Below, in pieces: positions 9,332 through 18,243 of a stretch of DNA of 64,000 bases (within the stretch, counting starts at the first letter, position 1; every line of letters begins with the position of its first letter). The translations under genes and the position numbers were made by a program. Below the pieces are notes generated by a model. The model did no database searches, had not been told where the DNA came from, and saw only the letters and a program-made list of their open reading frames with translations. The stretch is from DTU015 sp012837895 (GTDB lineage: Bacteria > Bacillota > Sulfobacillia > Fermentithermobacillales > Fermentithermobacillaceae): NCBI GenBank assembly GCA_050952085.1, contig JBMNKH010000004.1, positions 639,108-703,107 of the forward strand, given 5' to 3'.

Positions 9332-9755
9332 CACAGAGGGCGCAATTTAGTTTTGAGTCTGTTAGGAACGCAAAGAGGCAGACCCAAGAGTCCCCCTACC
9401 CGTAATAGACCTATCACTGGCTGCGGGTCTGCCCATTTGATTGATATGAACTTATGCTTGGACAATATTCTTACATCCAAGCCACTGCCGTTAGAAAACC
9501 TCGCTAGAAAACATCTCTTGACATGTCCGGTTGCTGCAGCAATTGCTGTCCTGGGCGTAACACATGTTTCCCATGGGTATCGGGCGACGTAGACAGTACA
9601 GTGCAAAGCAACGTGTGTTTCTATGCACAAAGGAATATGGGATAAGTGCGGAGAAATTGGAAACATGGGGAAGATGGTTGGCGAGCTTTGACAGTTTCGT
9701 TTAAAGCAAACGGGGCAAAGCCTGCACCAGGCACGAACTAAAGGGGGTATTATCA
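9332..9755. other. Intergenic region between mnmA and the serine hydrolase gene
   Basis: 424 bp without a credible gene. Two TTGACA-like hexamers occur (near 9518 and 9688), but neither has a good -10 at the right distance. No hairpin followed by a T-run was seen after mnmA. Confidence 0.3.
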
Positions 9756-11327
9756 GTGGCTGAAGTCTGCAACCGGGATTTTGATGCTTCCAAGTTTGAA
9801 GAGTTTGTTGAAGGCATGATGGAAGAATATGAAGTCCCTGGCCTAGCAGTAGGCATAATCCGTGACGGCCGTGTGATATATACAAAAGGGTTTGGATACA
9901 GGGATCATGAACGAAAACTGCCTGTGACGCCGGACACTGTGTTTGGGATTGCATCAGTATCCAAGTCTTTCACCGCGCTTGCGATTATGCAGCTTGCTGA
10001 AAAGGGACTGCTAGCGGTTGAGCATCCTGTAAAACGGTACCTGCCTGAGTTTGATCTGCCCGGAACCGAGAGTGAACATGCGTGGAAGATAACGATACAT
10101 AATTTTCTGACCCACACAGCAGGGATTCCGCCGCTTCCGTCCCTAACTCACTCGATTCTGGCTGCTACAAAGCCTGATAAGGCAGGCAATGAAGTTGCGG
10201 AAAAGGACAAGGAAGGTGCGGAGAAAGACAAAGAAGATGCTGAAAAAGCTAAGGGAGTTGCAGAAAGAAGCAAGGAGGATGCTGAAAAACCGGCTGGAGC
10301 CTGCGATAGGCCTAGTATCCTCGATACCGGAAGTTTGCTCCGGTTCATGGCAACCCATGATTACAGGCTGCTAGGTGCTCCCGGGGAACATGTAAGCTAC
10401 TCAAATGATGCTTTCGGCCTACTAGGCACAATCATTGAGCGGGTTTCAGGCCAGGAATACGAAGAATATCTCCAGCAACACATCCTCGGACCTTTGAACA
10501 TGGCCCATACAACGACCAAGGCTGACAAGCTGCAGCATTTCCCAGACGTAACCCGGTTGTATTACAAGAACAAAGATGACTGCCTGTGCGTGTCCGATAA
10601 CTGGCAGGAAGCTCCTCCCTTAACTGCTTGCGGCTTTATCAAGTCAAATGTCAAGGACCTGCTCTCTTATGTGAGCATGTATATGAACAACGGGGTTCTT
10701 GAAGGCCGCCGGGTGATATCGCCTGCAGGGATCTCAAGAATGATCACTCCTTATCACCCGTATATCCTCGACAGGTGGTATGGTTACGGATTCAGCATAA
10801 GGCCTGATTATGCAGGGACCACCTTGATTCAACACAGCGGCTCCCTGCGTGGTGTTGCTTCTAACATCGGCTACGTGCCTGAAAAGGGAATAGGCGCAGT
10901 GGTGCTTTCAAACCTGACCGGCTTCCCTGCATCCAAGGTATGGCTAGGTGCAGTGAACCTGTTGCTGGGCTTGCCTGTTGACCACCCCATAGTCACCAAG
11001 GAGCTTAGCCCACAGCCAGAACAGGTGCTGCTCCGGCTTGCCGGCACATACCGGTCTGGAGAAGGTGCAAACATAGTAGTCAGGGTGAAAGATGGCAAGC
11101 TTGAAGCTGAAGTAGATTCCAAGATTTATCCGGTAGACACTACAGGCCCGGATACTGCTGTTGTTACCATCAGGGGAACGGAAAACCACGTCCGCTTCCT
11201 GTTTGATTCAAGCGGGGAAGTGTGGGCGCTGAGGTACGGATCCAGACTCATCCTAAGATCGCGCGAAGAAGATCCTGACGGATCAGGGGGGAAGGCAGAT
11301 GAAAAGAGTGAAGGTGGTAACGGATAG
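9756..11327 (+). CDS. Serine hydrolase of the beta-lactamase/penicillin-binding family (class C-like)
   Basis: A 523-residue protein with the three active-site motifs: SxxK at S67-K70 (SVSK), YxN at Y215-N217 (YSN) and HSG in QHSGSLRG. A C-terminal beta-rich domain follows (about 420-510). No signal peptide is evident, so it is probably cytoplasmic or exported by another route. Residues about 141-182 are a charged insert with four 7-residue units of the EKDKEDA type, likely a short helix or coiled coil. The family includes D-aminopeptidases, esterases and Pab87-like peptidases; the substrate cannot be told. The start is GTG at 9756 with an AAAGGGGG site. It overlaps the next gene by 29 nt. 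Confidence 0.75.
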   Translation: MAEVCNRDFDASKFEEFVEGMMEEYEVPGLAVGIIRDGRVIYTKGFGYRDHERKLPVTPDTVFGIASVSKSFTALAIMQLAEKGLLAVEHPVKRYLPEFDLPGTESEHAWKITIHNFLTHTAGIPPLPSLTHSILAATKPDKAGNEVAEKDKEGAEKDKEDAEKAKGVAERSKEDAEKPAGACDRPSILDTGSLLRFMATHDYRLLGAPGEHVSYSNDAFGLLGTIIERVSGQEYEEYLQQHILGPLNMAHTTTKADKLQHFPDVTRLYYKNKDDCLCVSDNWQEAPPLTACGFIKSNVKDLLSYVSMYMNNGVLEGRRVISPAGISRMITPYHPYILDRWYGYGFSIRPDYAGTTLIQHSGSLRGVASNIGYVPEKGIGAVVLSNLTGFPASKVWLGAVNLLLGLPVDHPIVTKELSPQPEQVLLRLAGTYRSGEGANIVVRVKDGKLEAEVDSKIYPVDTTGPDTAVVTIRGTENHVRFLFDSSGEVWALRYGSRLILRSREEDPDGSGGKADEKSEGGNG

Positions 11328-12141
11328 CTCTTCAGGTCTTCCTAAGGAACTGGAGAAGCAATATGAGATTACTGTGGTGCCTATCCCCATCCAGATAGGG
11401 GAAGAGTCATACAAGGAAAACGTCAATCTTCCGGCAGACGAGTTTTACAGGCTGCTAGACGGGCAAGTGATGCCCAAGACTTCCAGTCCTTCCCCTGGAG
11501 ATTTTGTAGAGGTATACAGCCAACTAGCTTCAGCGGCAAGTGGGATCATATCGATTCACGTTACAGCAAAGGGAAGCGGTACCTGCCAGTCAGCCAGAGT
11601 TGCTGCAGATTCCGTGGCTGAGAGGGTTGACGTGCATGTGTATGATTCCAACACGGTTTCCATGGGAACCGGGTTTCTAAGCATTGAAGCTGCCAAAGCT
11701 GCACTTGAAGGGCTTACCCTTGACCAGATCAGGGACCGGCTTGATGCCTTTAGAGACAAGATCCGGGCTTTCGTGGCGCTGCCTACCCTCAAGTACCTCC
11801 AGAGGAGCGGGAGACTGAGTCACGGTCAAGCTATATTCGGCTCCCTGCTTTCCATAAAGCCTGTTATCGAGATAAAAGGCGGCATTTTGGAAGTTGTGGA
11901 CAAGGTCAGGAGTTACCCCAGGGCGCTCGAAAGGGTGGCGGAGCTGGCTGCAGGGGCTGTTTCAAAGCTTCCGGCGCGGGTTGCTGTGATGCATGGTAAC
12001 AGCTATGAAGAAGCTGTGAAGTTCGCGGAACAGCTGAAAGAGCGGGTCAAAATAAGTCAGCTCATCATATCTGAAGTGGGAGCCTCGCTGGCTGTCCACG
12101 GCGGGCCGGGAATGATCGGGGTCGTGCTCTTGCCCGAGTGA
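11299..12141 (+). CDS. DegV family fatty-acid-binding protein
   Basis: 280 residues with the DegV/FakB architecture: the opening VKVVTDSSSGLP, the TSSPSPGDF block, ISIHVTAKGSGT and the RSGRLS motif (KYLQRSGRLSHG). FakB-type members bind an acyl chain and present it to the kinase FakA for phosphorylation. No fakA is visible in this window. The gene starts with ATG inside the 3' end of the serine hydrolase gene (29-nt overlap) with a GGGGGAAGG site, so the two are translationally coupled. Confidence 0.85.
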   Translation: MKRVKVVTDSSSGLPKELEKQYEITVVPIPIQIGEESYKENVNLPADEFYRLLDGQVMPKTSSPSPGDFVEVYSQLASAASGIISIHVTAKGSGTCQSARVAADSVAERVDVHVYDSNTVSMGTGFLSIEAAKAALEGLTLDQIRDRLDAFRDKIRAFVALPTLKYLQRSGRLSHGQAIFGSLLSIKPVIEIKGGILEVVDKVRSYPRALERVAELAAGAVSKLPARVAVMHGNSYEEAVKFAEQLKERVKISQLIISEVGASLAVHGGPGMIGVVLLPE

Positions 12142-12298
12142 CACCTGGCAATTTGCGAGGTCCTGGTTATGATACGCCCAGGCGGTTTTGTCCCGCGGCG
12201 GTGCATGTTATTAAGTGCCGCCGTTTGGCACCGGACGATGCGCCCGGGCGATTGTTTGACAATAATACAAAGTGGGGGTTCCGCCGTCCGGGATAGCG

Positions 12299-12340
12299 TC
12301 ACACCCGGGTAGTCACACCCAGGTAGTCACACGCGGGTAG
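12299..12340. repeat. Three tandem 14-bp repeats at the 3' end of the amino-acid ABC ATPase gene
   Basis: Three copies of TCACACCCGGGTAG (second and third with single changes) abut without gaps. The third copy covers the ATPase stop codon and last codons, so the array probably arose by slippage at the gene end. Confidence 0.7.
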
Positions 12341-13205
12341 GTGGCAAAATCTTGGCCAGGAACTCCCTCGTCCTTTGATTGAGCGGTGCTGAGAGGATGT
12401 CTTCAGGCCGTCCTTCCTCAGCTATCTGGCCGCCGGCGAGCACGACTATCCTGTCTGAGACTTCCCGGGCAAACCCAATTTCGTGGGTGACTACGAGCAT
12501 GGTCATGCCTTCGGCCGCAAGATCCCGCATTACCTGAAGCACTTCCCCTATAAGCTCCGGATCCAGGGCTGACGTGGCTTCATCGAATAGCATCACATCA
12601 GGCTGCATTGCCAGTGCCCGGGCAATTGCAACCCGCTGTTTCTGGCCTCCTGAAAGCTGGCGGGGGTATGCTCCAGCCTTGTCAGACAGCCCCACCTTGG
12701 AAAGGAGCGACAAAGCTATTTCCTTGGCTTCGCTCTTGGGAATTTTCTTGACCTGAACCGGCCCTTCCATGATGTTCTCGAGGGCGGTCATGTGAGGGAA
12801 CAGGTTGAAATGCTGAAACACCATTCCCACCCTTGCCCGTGCACTGTTGAGAGCACTCTCGTCTTCAGGCACTGGGTTTCCGGCAATGCTCACCGTGCCT
12901 GAATCGGGCTTTTCAAGGTAATTCACACAGCGGAGCAAAGTACTTTTCCCAGAGCCGCTTGGCCCTATGATGCTTACCACTTCGCCCTTATCTACACTCA
13001 GGCTGATATTCTTGAGCACTTGGAGCGAACCAAACCTCTTGCAAACCCCCTTGAGCTCCACCATGGGTGCCTCTGGCCGGCTCCCTGGTTGCGGGGCTTG
13101 GGACAGGTAGTTTGTATTTACATTCACAGCGTGAGATATGACGGAAGTACCGGCCACCATTCCGTGGTTGTTCGATGTTCTTGCATTTATTATCATGGCA
13201 CTCAT
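12327..13205 (-). CDS. Polar amino-acid ABC transporter, ATP-binding protein
   Basis: Energises uptake of a polar amino acid at the inner face of the membrane. Walker A GPSGSGKST, signature LSGGQKQR, Walker B VMLFDEATSALD and H-loop VVTHE are canonical for the GlnQ/HisP group. The chosen ATG at 13205 overlaps the permease stop as ATGA and is preceded by GGGGAAAGGAA, giving 292 residues. A longer frame reaches 13298 but lies inside the permease gene. About 45 non-conserved residues precede the ATPase fold, which begins at MVELKGVCKRFG. It is the third gene of a binding protein-permease-ATPase operon. Confidence 0.85.
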   Translation of the reverse strand: MSAMIINARTSNNHGMVAGTSVISHAVNVNTNYLSQAPQPGSRPEAPMVELKGVCKRFGSLQVLKNISLSVDKGEVVSIIGPSGSGKSTLLRCVNYLEKPDSGTVSIAGNPVPEDESALNSARARVGMVFQHFNLFPHMTALENIMEGPVQVKKIPKSEAKEIALSLLSKVGLSDKAGAYPRQLSGGQKQRVAIARALAMQPDVMLFDEATSALDPELIGEVLQVMRDLAAEGMTMLVVTHEIGFAREVSDRIVVLAGGQIAEEGRPEDILSAPLNQRTREFLAKILPPTRV

Positions 13206-13864
13206 TGCAGCAGTTTCCTTTCCCCGAATTGCACAACAAATGAAAACAGCGCAGTCATGCACAGGTATATTGCAGCTACCGTGATGTAAACCGGCCAAGG
13301 CCTGAATGTTGCGCTGATGATGTGCTGGCCGGCCCTTGTGAGTTCTTCGCCTCCGATAAAGGCAATTAGGGACGTATCCTTGAGCAACGCGATGAATTCG
13401 TTTCCTAAAGGAGGCAGCAGCCTTCTGTAGGTCTGGGGGATGATTATCCTCCGCATGGCCAGGCCGTAACTCATACCTAGAGAGCGGGCTGCTTCCATCT
13501 GGCCAGGGTCGATAGACTCAATAGCAGCCCTGATGATTTCTGCTATATACGCACTTGCATTTATGCCCAGGGCGATCACTGCTGAGCTGAATTTGTCCAT
13601 CCTCAGGCCGATTTGGGGCAGCGCAAAGTACACTATGAGGATTTGAACCATTAGAGGCGTTCCCCTTAGCACTGTTACGTACGCTGTGGCCACGCCCGAC
13701 AACACCTTGCTCCTTGATATTCTCATCAGTGCTACTGCCGTCCCTATAGCTATCCCAAGGATGATGGAAAACGCCGTGAGCTTGACAGTAACACCTGAAG
13801 CTCTCAAAAGGGTAGGTAATATGTTCTGTATGAATACTGCTGCTGAAACCATTGATTCTTTCAC
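13202..13864 (-). CDS. Polar amino-acid ABC transporter, permease
   Basis: A HisM/GlnP-type permease with five or so membrane helices. The coupling-loop region is EAARSLGMSYGLAMRRIIIPQ, followed by LPPLGNEFIALLKDTSL, both hallmarks of this family. I place the start at a GTG (13864) 9 nt after GGGAG. The open frame extends to 14005, but those extra residues are non-conserved and overlap the intercistronic hairpin. Only one permease gene is present, so the transporter probably uses a homodimer. It overlaps the ATPase gene by 4 nt. Confidence 0.8.
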   Translation of the reverse strand: MKESMVSAAVFIQNILPTLLRASGVTVKLTAFSIILGIAIGTAVALMRISRSKVLSGVATAYVTVLRGTPLMVQILIVYFALPQIGLRMDKFSSAVIALGINASAYIAEIIRAAIESIDPGQMEAARSLGMSYGLAMRRIIIPQTYRRLLPPLGNEFIALLKDTSLIAFIGGEELTRAGQHIISATFRPWPVYITVAAIYLCMTALFSFVVQFGERKLLQ

Positions 13865-13939
13865 TGGAACCAACTCCCGGAATTCCCATGTGTTCGTTAG
13901 CTTAAGGCGCGTGAATTGAAGGCGCCTTCGGTGCGGGCC

Positions 13940-13986
13940 GGGTGACACAGGCATACTGTCGGAATGGTGAAGTGCCTGTGTCACCC
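13940..13986 (-). terminator. Intercistronic hairpin between binding-protein and permease genes
   Basis: Perfect 14-bp arms (GGGTGACACAGGCA at 13940-13953 and its complement at 13973-13986) around a 19-nt loop. There is no T-run, so it is more likely an mRNA-stabilising or attenuating hairpin than a full terminator. Such hairpins often let the binding protein be made in excess of the membrane subunits. Confidence 0.6.
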
Positions 13987-14026
13987 CTGTATCACGGCCC
14001 ATCAACTTCTTTCGATGGTCGACTGC

Positions 14027-14833
14027 CTACTGGTTGTCCCCGAACCAATTTGCGAAAATCTCATCGTAAGTGCCGTCTGCCTTCATGTCTTCAAGGGCTT
14101 CTTCCATCGCTTCCCTAAGGGAGTCTGAACCTTTTCTCAGGGCGATTCCTACAGGTTCTTTTTCAATGGCGGTACCCACTATGGCAAAAGCGTCAGGGCT
14201 TTTTGCCTGGTAATACATGGCTACAGGCTCATCAACGATTATTGCGTCGACCCTGTGGTTGTTAAGTTCCATGAAAGTTGTATCGAAACTTTCGAAACAG
14301 TTGACCTCTGCGTCTTCAATGGTCCTTGCAACAGCTTCGCTGGTTGTAGCTACCTGTACCGCAATGCGCTTGCCCTTGAGGTCATTAAGGCTGGATATGG
14401 AAGTTTCAGAAGGCGTAGTCACGATAACCTGGGCCCAACGGGCATATTCTACAAAGTCCGCTTGTTCCTGGCGTTCAGGGGTGATGTTCATGCTTGAAAT
14501 CACGGCGTCATATTGCTGGCCAGCAAGGCCGGTGAGCAGGCTGTCCCATTTGCTTGACTCAAACTGAGGCTCTACATCAAGCCTCCTACAAATCTCGGCC
14601 ATCAAGTCTATGTCAAACCCGACGATTACGCCGTCTTGATTCCACTCGAGCGGCGGATAGGTGTCATCAGTGGCCACTATCAATTTGCCGTTTGCCTGTA
14701 CCCTGGCTAGGCTGTCTTCTTCAGCTCCAGGGTTCTCCGGTTTGCAGCCGGTGAGTCCGAGCACAGCTATGAGAAGCATAGCTAAAATTGTGGGTGATAT
14801 AAAGTGTCTGCATACTGAACGCAATGTCTGCAA
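14027..14833 (-). CDS. Polar amino-acid ABC transporter, substrate-binding lipoprotein
   Basis: A family-3 solute-binding protein. A hydrophobic signal ends in the lipobox LTGC, giving a lipid-anchored extracellular protein. The mature part opens with the typical KLIVATDDTYPPLEW stretch, and IVGFDIDLMAEICRRL follows. The start is taken as TTG at 14833, 8 nt after a strong AGGAGG. An ATG-like extension to 14875 exists but has no such site. It is the first gene of the importer operon, followed by a hairpin, the permease and the ATPase. The ligand (glutamine, cystine, lysine or other) is not predictable by eye. Confidence 0.85.
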   Translation of the reverse strand: MQTLRSVCRHFISPTILAMLLIAVLGLTGCKPENPGAEEDSLARVQANGKLIVATDDTYPPLEWNQDGVIVGFDIDLMAEICRRLDVEPQFESSKWDSLLTGLAGQQYDAVISSMNITPERQEQADFVEYARWAQVIVTTPSETSISSLNDLKGKRIAVQVATTSEAVARTIEDAEVNCFESFDTTFMELNNHRVDAIIVDEPVAMYYQAKSPDAFAIVGTAIEKEPVGIALRKGSDSLREAMEEALEDMKADGTYDEIFANWFGDNQ

Positions 14834-15370
14834 TGTTGTTACCTCCTGTAAGAAATGACATAATATTGCATTCACTTGGGCAAAGTTCTCCCTGAGATTC
14901 CTGATTCCAGTTCAAGGAATTCAAGTGCTCAGAGTCTTACATATGCAAAGGGAAACTCTGTTGTTGACAGATTGAGATTAGGTTATAGAGGTGGCCTGGC
15001 GGCCAGATGCATTATCAGTGCAGGCAATCCACTCAACTCCTTCCCCCCGCGTGAGATAGCGCTTCGTCAGAATGATGGGGGTCCATCCTGACGACAGTAT
15101 GGCACCTATTGTGATGCCATCCCAACCTCAGGCTTCGGACACCTGAAGTTTCGGCGGATATGTGTCCTTCCTCCGGTTCATTGGCTTCCGGCCTCCACGG
15201 AGTACCACCACTTTCCGCGCCTCTACCTCACCCTTACCAGGATGAGGTGGTTTCGCTGGTCAGAATCAAACTACCGTGCATCATACGATACTATGCATAA
15301 TAAGTCAACAGAAAATGCTGGGAATGCTACCGGAAACGTCGGGGATCGTAGACCACGCTTTCGGCCAAAA
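14834..15370. other. Gene-free region upstream of the amino-acid importer
   Basis: About 540 bp with no credible coding frame. It must contain the minus-strand promoter of the importer operon; TATTAT near 14865-14870 is a possible -10, without a convincing -35. No riboswitch fold or insertion-sequence end was recognised. Confidence 0.3.
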
Positions 15371-15983
15371 CGGTGCACCACATGCACCATTTTCCCGGTT
15401 TCGCCGACCTATGAAGACTAAAATGGTGCACTAGATGCACCAATCTTTCTGCTTTTCGTCTTCTGGAGGGCTAAAATGGTACACCACGTGCACCATCATT
15501 CCCAGTCTTGTGTTGGCAGTCGTCCAAAATGGTGCACTGGATGCGCCAATCACTCTGGTTTTCGGAACGAATCTCGTCAAAACGGTGCACCAGATGCACC
15601 ATTTTCTAGGTTTCGCAGGGCTATGACGACCAAAATGGTGTACCAGATGCACCAATCTTTCTGTTTTTCGTCTCTTAGAGGGCTGAAATGGCGCACTACG
15701 TGCACCATTATTCCCATTTTTGTGTTGGTTGCCGTCCAAAATGGTGCACTGGATGCACCAATCACCGGGGCCGTGAGAATGTTTTCCGCTAGAATGGTGC
15801 ACTACGTGCACCAATATGCCGCCATTCGTGCACGCCGGCGGCTGGAACGCGGCTGGAACGGTGTACTACGTGTACCAATCTTGCGGAACGCCAACGCTAT
15901 TCCCATGAGAATGGTGCACTACGTATGCCGATTCAGCAATTCTTGGATTGTCTGAGAGATAGGATGGTACACTACGTGTACCA
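15371..15983. repeat. Palindrome array 1: 12 copies at 53-bp spacing
   Basis: Twelve imperfect palindromes of consensus TGGTGCACTACGTGCACCA. The GG of their left half falls at 15372, 15425, 15478, 15531, 15584, 15637, 15690, 15743, 15796, 15860, 15913 and 15966. Ten of the eleven steps are exactly 53 bp; the other is 64 bp and contains an 11-bp tandem duplication (GGCTGGAACGC). The intervening 30 or so bp fall into a few recurring families, so this is a tandem repeat rather than unique spacers. Because 53 is not a multiple of 3, the open frames crossing it are not coding. It fills the gap between sfsA and the importer operon. Confidence 0.9.
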
Positions 15984-15994
15984 TTTAGCATGTT

Positions 15995-16792
15995 TCAACA
16001 GTAGGGCACCTCAGCAGGTTCCAACCTGATGTGAGCTGGGCTTACCGCACACCGGTACGCATGAACCCTGACGCCTGCTTCAGCAGCTTCATCCAGAACT
16101 TGTGCAAACCTTGGGTCCATTTGCCTGTGGGCTGAAACCCGAGCCACATCTTGCCTTTGGGCAATAAACACAACGCAAGCGTCCAAACCCAGGTCTAAGG
16201 CTTCCTTCATCTCATTGATGTGCCTTGCGCCCCTCAGTGTAGGCGCATCGGGGAACAGCCCTGTTCCGTCAACACACAAGCTGACTGATTTCACTTCAAC
16301 AAACAGGGGACGCTTCCCCGGTCCTTGGAGCAGAAAATCGAACCTGCTCTTAGGCGTCTTGGATGCTTTGGACTTCTTATCCCTTGCTATGGTTTGTCGG
16401 GCGGGACTTTCTACGCTCTTGAGAGCTTGCTCCAGGGTGACTTCCCTCCGCACCGAAGTGTACCCGCTGAATGCCTCCAGGGCGCCTTGTCTGGCAGCTC
16501 GTTCAAAAAGGCGGTTTGGGTACCTTGTATCCACGCAGACCCAAATGTCGTCGAACGCAGCAAGCACAAGGTCGTATAGGGTTTTCCGCGCAGGTGCATC
16601 GGCGTTCCGGACCATAACAGGGTTTCCAGGGTACAGCAACTCCTCAAGCCGGCCGGGATCGGGCACATGGGCGTTGATGGTCTGCCCGTCTAAGTTAACT
16701 ACTGCCACGAACCTGTTGGGCCGCTCAGCCAGAGTGCCTTCTTCAAGATGGCCCAGGGGGATAGCAAGGTCGATCTTAGCGGTATTACTCAT
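15995..16792 (-). CDS. sfsA: Sugar fermentation stimulation protein homologue
   Basis: A 266-residue SfsA-family protein, usually about 230-240 long. Visible family blocks include RPNRFVAVVNLDG, HVPDPGRLEELLYPGN, SRFDFLL and the PLFVEVKSVSL nuclease-like core, with TLRGARHINEM after it. A Lys/Ser-rich insert of about 20 residues (RDKKSKASKTPKS) precedes the core. The family has a PD-(D/E)XK-like fold and was linked to maltose gene expression in E. coli, but its biochemical role is unsettled. The start is ATG at 16792 with AGGAGG upstream; a longer frame to 16879 has no homology. Confidence 0.85.
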   Translation of the reverse strand: MSNTAKIDLAIPLGHLEEGTLAERPNRFVAVVNLDGQTINAHVPDPGRLEELLYPGNPVMVRNADAPARKTLYDLVLAAFDDIWVCVDTRYPNRLFERAARQGALEAFSGYTSVRREVTLEQALKSVESPARQTIARDKKSKASKTPKSRFDFLLQGPGKRPLFVEVKSVSLCVDGTGLFPDAPTLRGARHINEMKEALDLGLDACVVFIAQRQDVARVSAHRQMDPRFAQVLDEAAEAGVRVHAYRCAVSPAHIRLEPAEVPYC

Positions 16793-17079
16793 TCGAATAT
16801 TGCCTCCTTTGCAGCCCCTGCCCGGCTTACACCTGTGGCTGGCAGTCCCCGCGTAACCCGTCCCTTGCGTCATACTCACCTTAGGGAATGTGACCTTCCT
16901 TCAGCTATGTGTCCACTTCAGGAACCGCTGGCGATTGCAATTGCTTGCCCGCAGGTTCCACTGGATCCAGAGAGCCGGTGATTTTGTTAAGGATAGCATG
17001 TCCGTGGGGTCTTGTCACCGTTGGTGCAGGTTGACCGTTGAAGGCGTCCGGATGGTTCCACGTCGCCGGTGGCGGGGCT

Positions 17080-17217
17080 GACTGTAACTCAGGGATCGAC
17101 TGCAACTCAGGTCTTGGCTGGAACTCAGGGCTTGACTGCAACTTAGGTTACAGATGGGAACTTGGATTGACTGCAACTTAGGTTATAGCTGGGAGCTTAG
17201 GTTGACTGCAACTCAAG
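17080..17217. repeat. About eight 18-bp direct repeats upstream of the DUF554 gene
   Basis: Units related to GACTGCAACTTAGG begin near 17080, 17098, 17116, 17134, 17152, 17169, 17187 and 17204, so the period is 17-18 bp. The stretch between sfsA and the DUF554 gene (16793-17366) otherwise holds no gene. Confidence 0.75.
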
Positions 17218-17366
17218 GGACAGCACACAACAATGACGCAGGCGGGCAAAATGTTGTTTTGATTTCTCCTTTTTTGACATCCGGTGTAGAATATATGGTA
17301 CTTAACTTAATGACAGGCCGGTTTACAAGCAGGTTTGTTTTGAGCATGTTTCTTGGGAAAGGGCGA

Positions 17367-18077
17367 ATGGTTTTGAAAGGTACGCTGATCAATACAGTAA
17401 CAATCGTAGCAGGGACTATCCTCGGGACGCTTGCGGGCCAGAAGTACCCGCAGAAAATGAAAGAGACAGTGATGAACGGTCTGGGTCTTGTGACCAGCAT
17501 CATAGGAATCAGCATGGCTCTTGAAACCCAGAATATCCTCTATCCCTTGTCCGGTGTCGCTTCCGGTGCGATTATCGGCGAATGGTTGAATATTGAACTG
17601 TGGGTCAACAACCTCGGCGAGTCTCTCGAGAAGAGGTTTGGAAAACAATCACAAGGTCTGTTTGCCAAAGGCTTTGTATCGGCCACCTTGCTGTTCTGTA
17701 TCGGACCGATGGCAATCATCGGAGGAATACAAGATGGCCTTACCGGTGACTACAGCACCCTTGCAGCCAAAGCAGCCATTGACGGGTTTACCTCGATTGC
17801 GTTCGCCTCATCCTTAGGACTGGGTGTCGGTTTCTCAGCCTTGCCTGTGTTTTTGTACCAGGGAGCAATCACCTTGGGAGCAGGCTTTTTCGACAGGGTT
17901 TTCACTGAACAAATGGTAACTGAAATGACTGCAGCAGGCGGCCTTCTGCTCTTTGCTATAGGGCTAGGCCTCTTGGAAATCAAGAGAATCAGGGTTGCCA
18001 ACCTGCTGCCTGCGATATTCCTAACTCCGGCTATCTGCTATTTGGTCGGATTGATTGGAGGAAGCGCCGGGTTCTAG
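17367..18077 (+). CDS. DUF554 family membrane protein
   Basis: 236 residues, almost entirely hydrophobic with about seven predicted helices. The opening KGTLINTVTIVAGTILGTLAG and the later SGVASGAIIGEWLNIE and CIGPMAIIGGIQDGL are typical of the YdfK/YqgA (DUF554) family, whose transport role is undetermined. The ATG at 17367 follows GGGAAAGGG. The open frame extends back to 17154, but those 71 residues cover the 18-bp repeat and have no family similarity. Confidence 0.85.
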   Translation: MVLKGTLINTVTIVAGTILGTLAGQKYPQKMKETVMNGLGLVTSIIGISMALETQNILYPLSGVASGAIIGEWLNIELWVNNLGESLEKRFGKQSQGLFAKGFVSATLLFCIGPMAIIGGIQDGLTGDYSTLAAKAAIDGFTSIAFASSLGLGVGFSALPVFLYQGAITLGAGFFDRVFTEQMVTEMTAAGGLLLFAIGLGLLEIKRIRVANLLPAIFLTPAICYLVGLIGGSAGF

Positions 18078-18097
18078 AGTATCTTTGACCGCGGATG

Positions 18098-18243
18098 TTT
18101 CAATCGTATTCTTGCGGATCCTTCCAGAGAATATGATGGTGCTTTCACAAGGCGTGCTACAATCTGGATGCCTCAATCGTACCCTTGCGGGTCCAGAGGT
18201 CCTATGATGGTTTTTTCACAAGGCGTACTACGATCCGGTTGGG
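18098..18243. repeat. 73-bp tandem duplication covering the 3' end of the NusG-II gene
   Basis: Copy one (18098-18170) and copy two (18171-18243) share TCAATCGTA, CTTGCGG, TATGATGG and TTTCACAAGGCGT in order, 73 bp apart. Copy two contains the last 14 codons and stop of the minus-strand NusG-II gene; copy one is a non-coding relic just beyond it. Confidence 0.75.

Noticed and set aside
15371..15983. CRISPR array (regular short palindromic repeats)
   Set aside because: The repeat cores vary and the spacers recur within the array and, inverted, in array 2. CRISPR spacers are unique and repeats near-identical. No cas genes are in the window.
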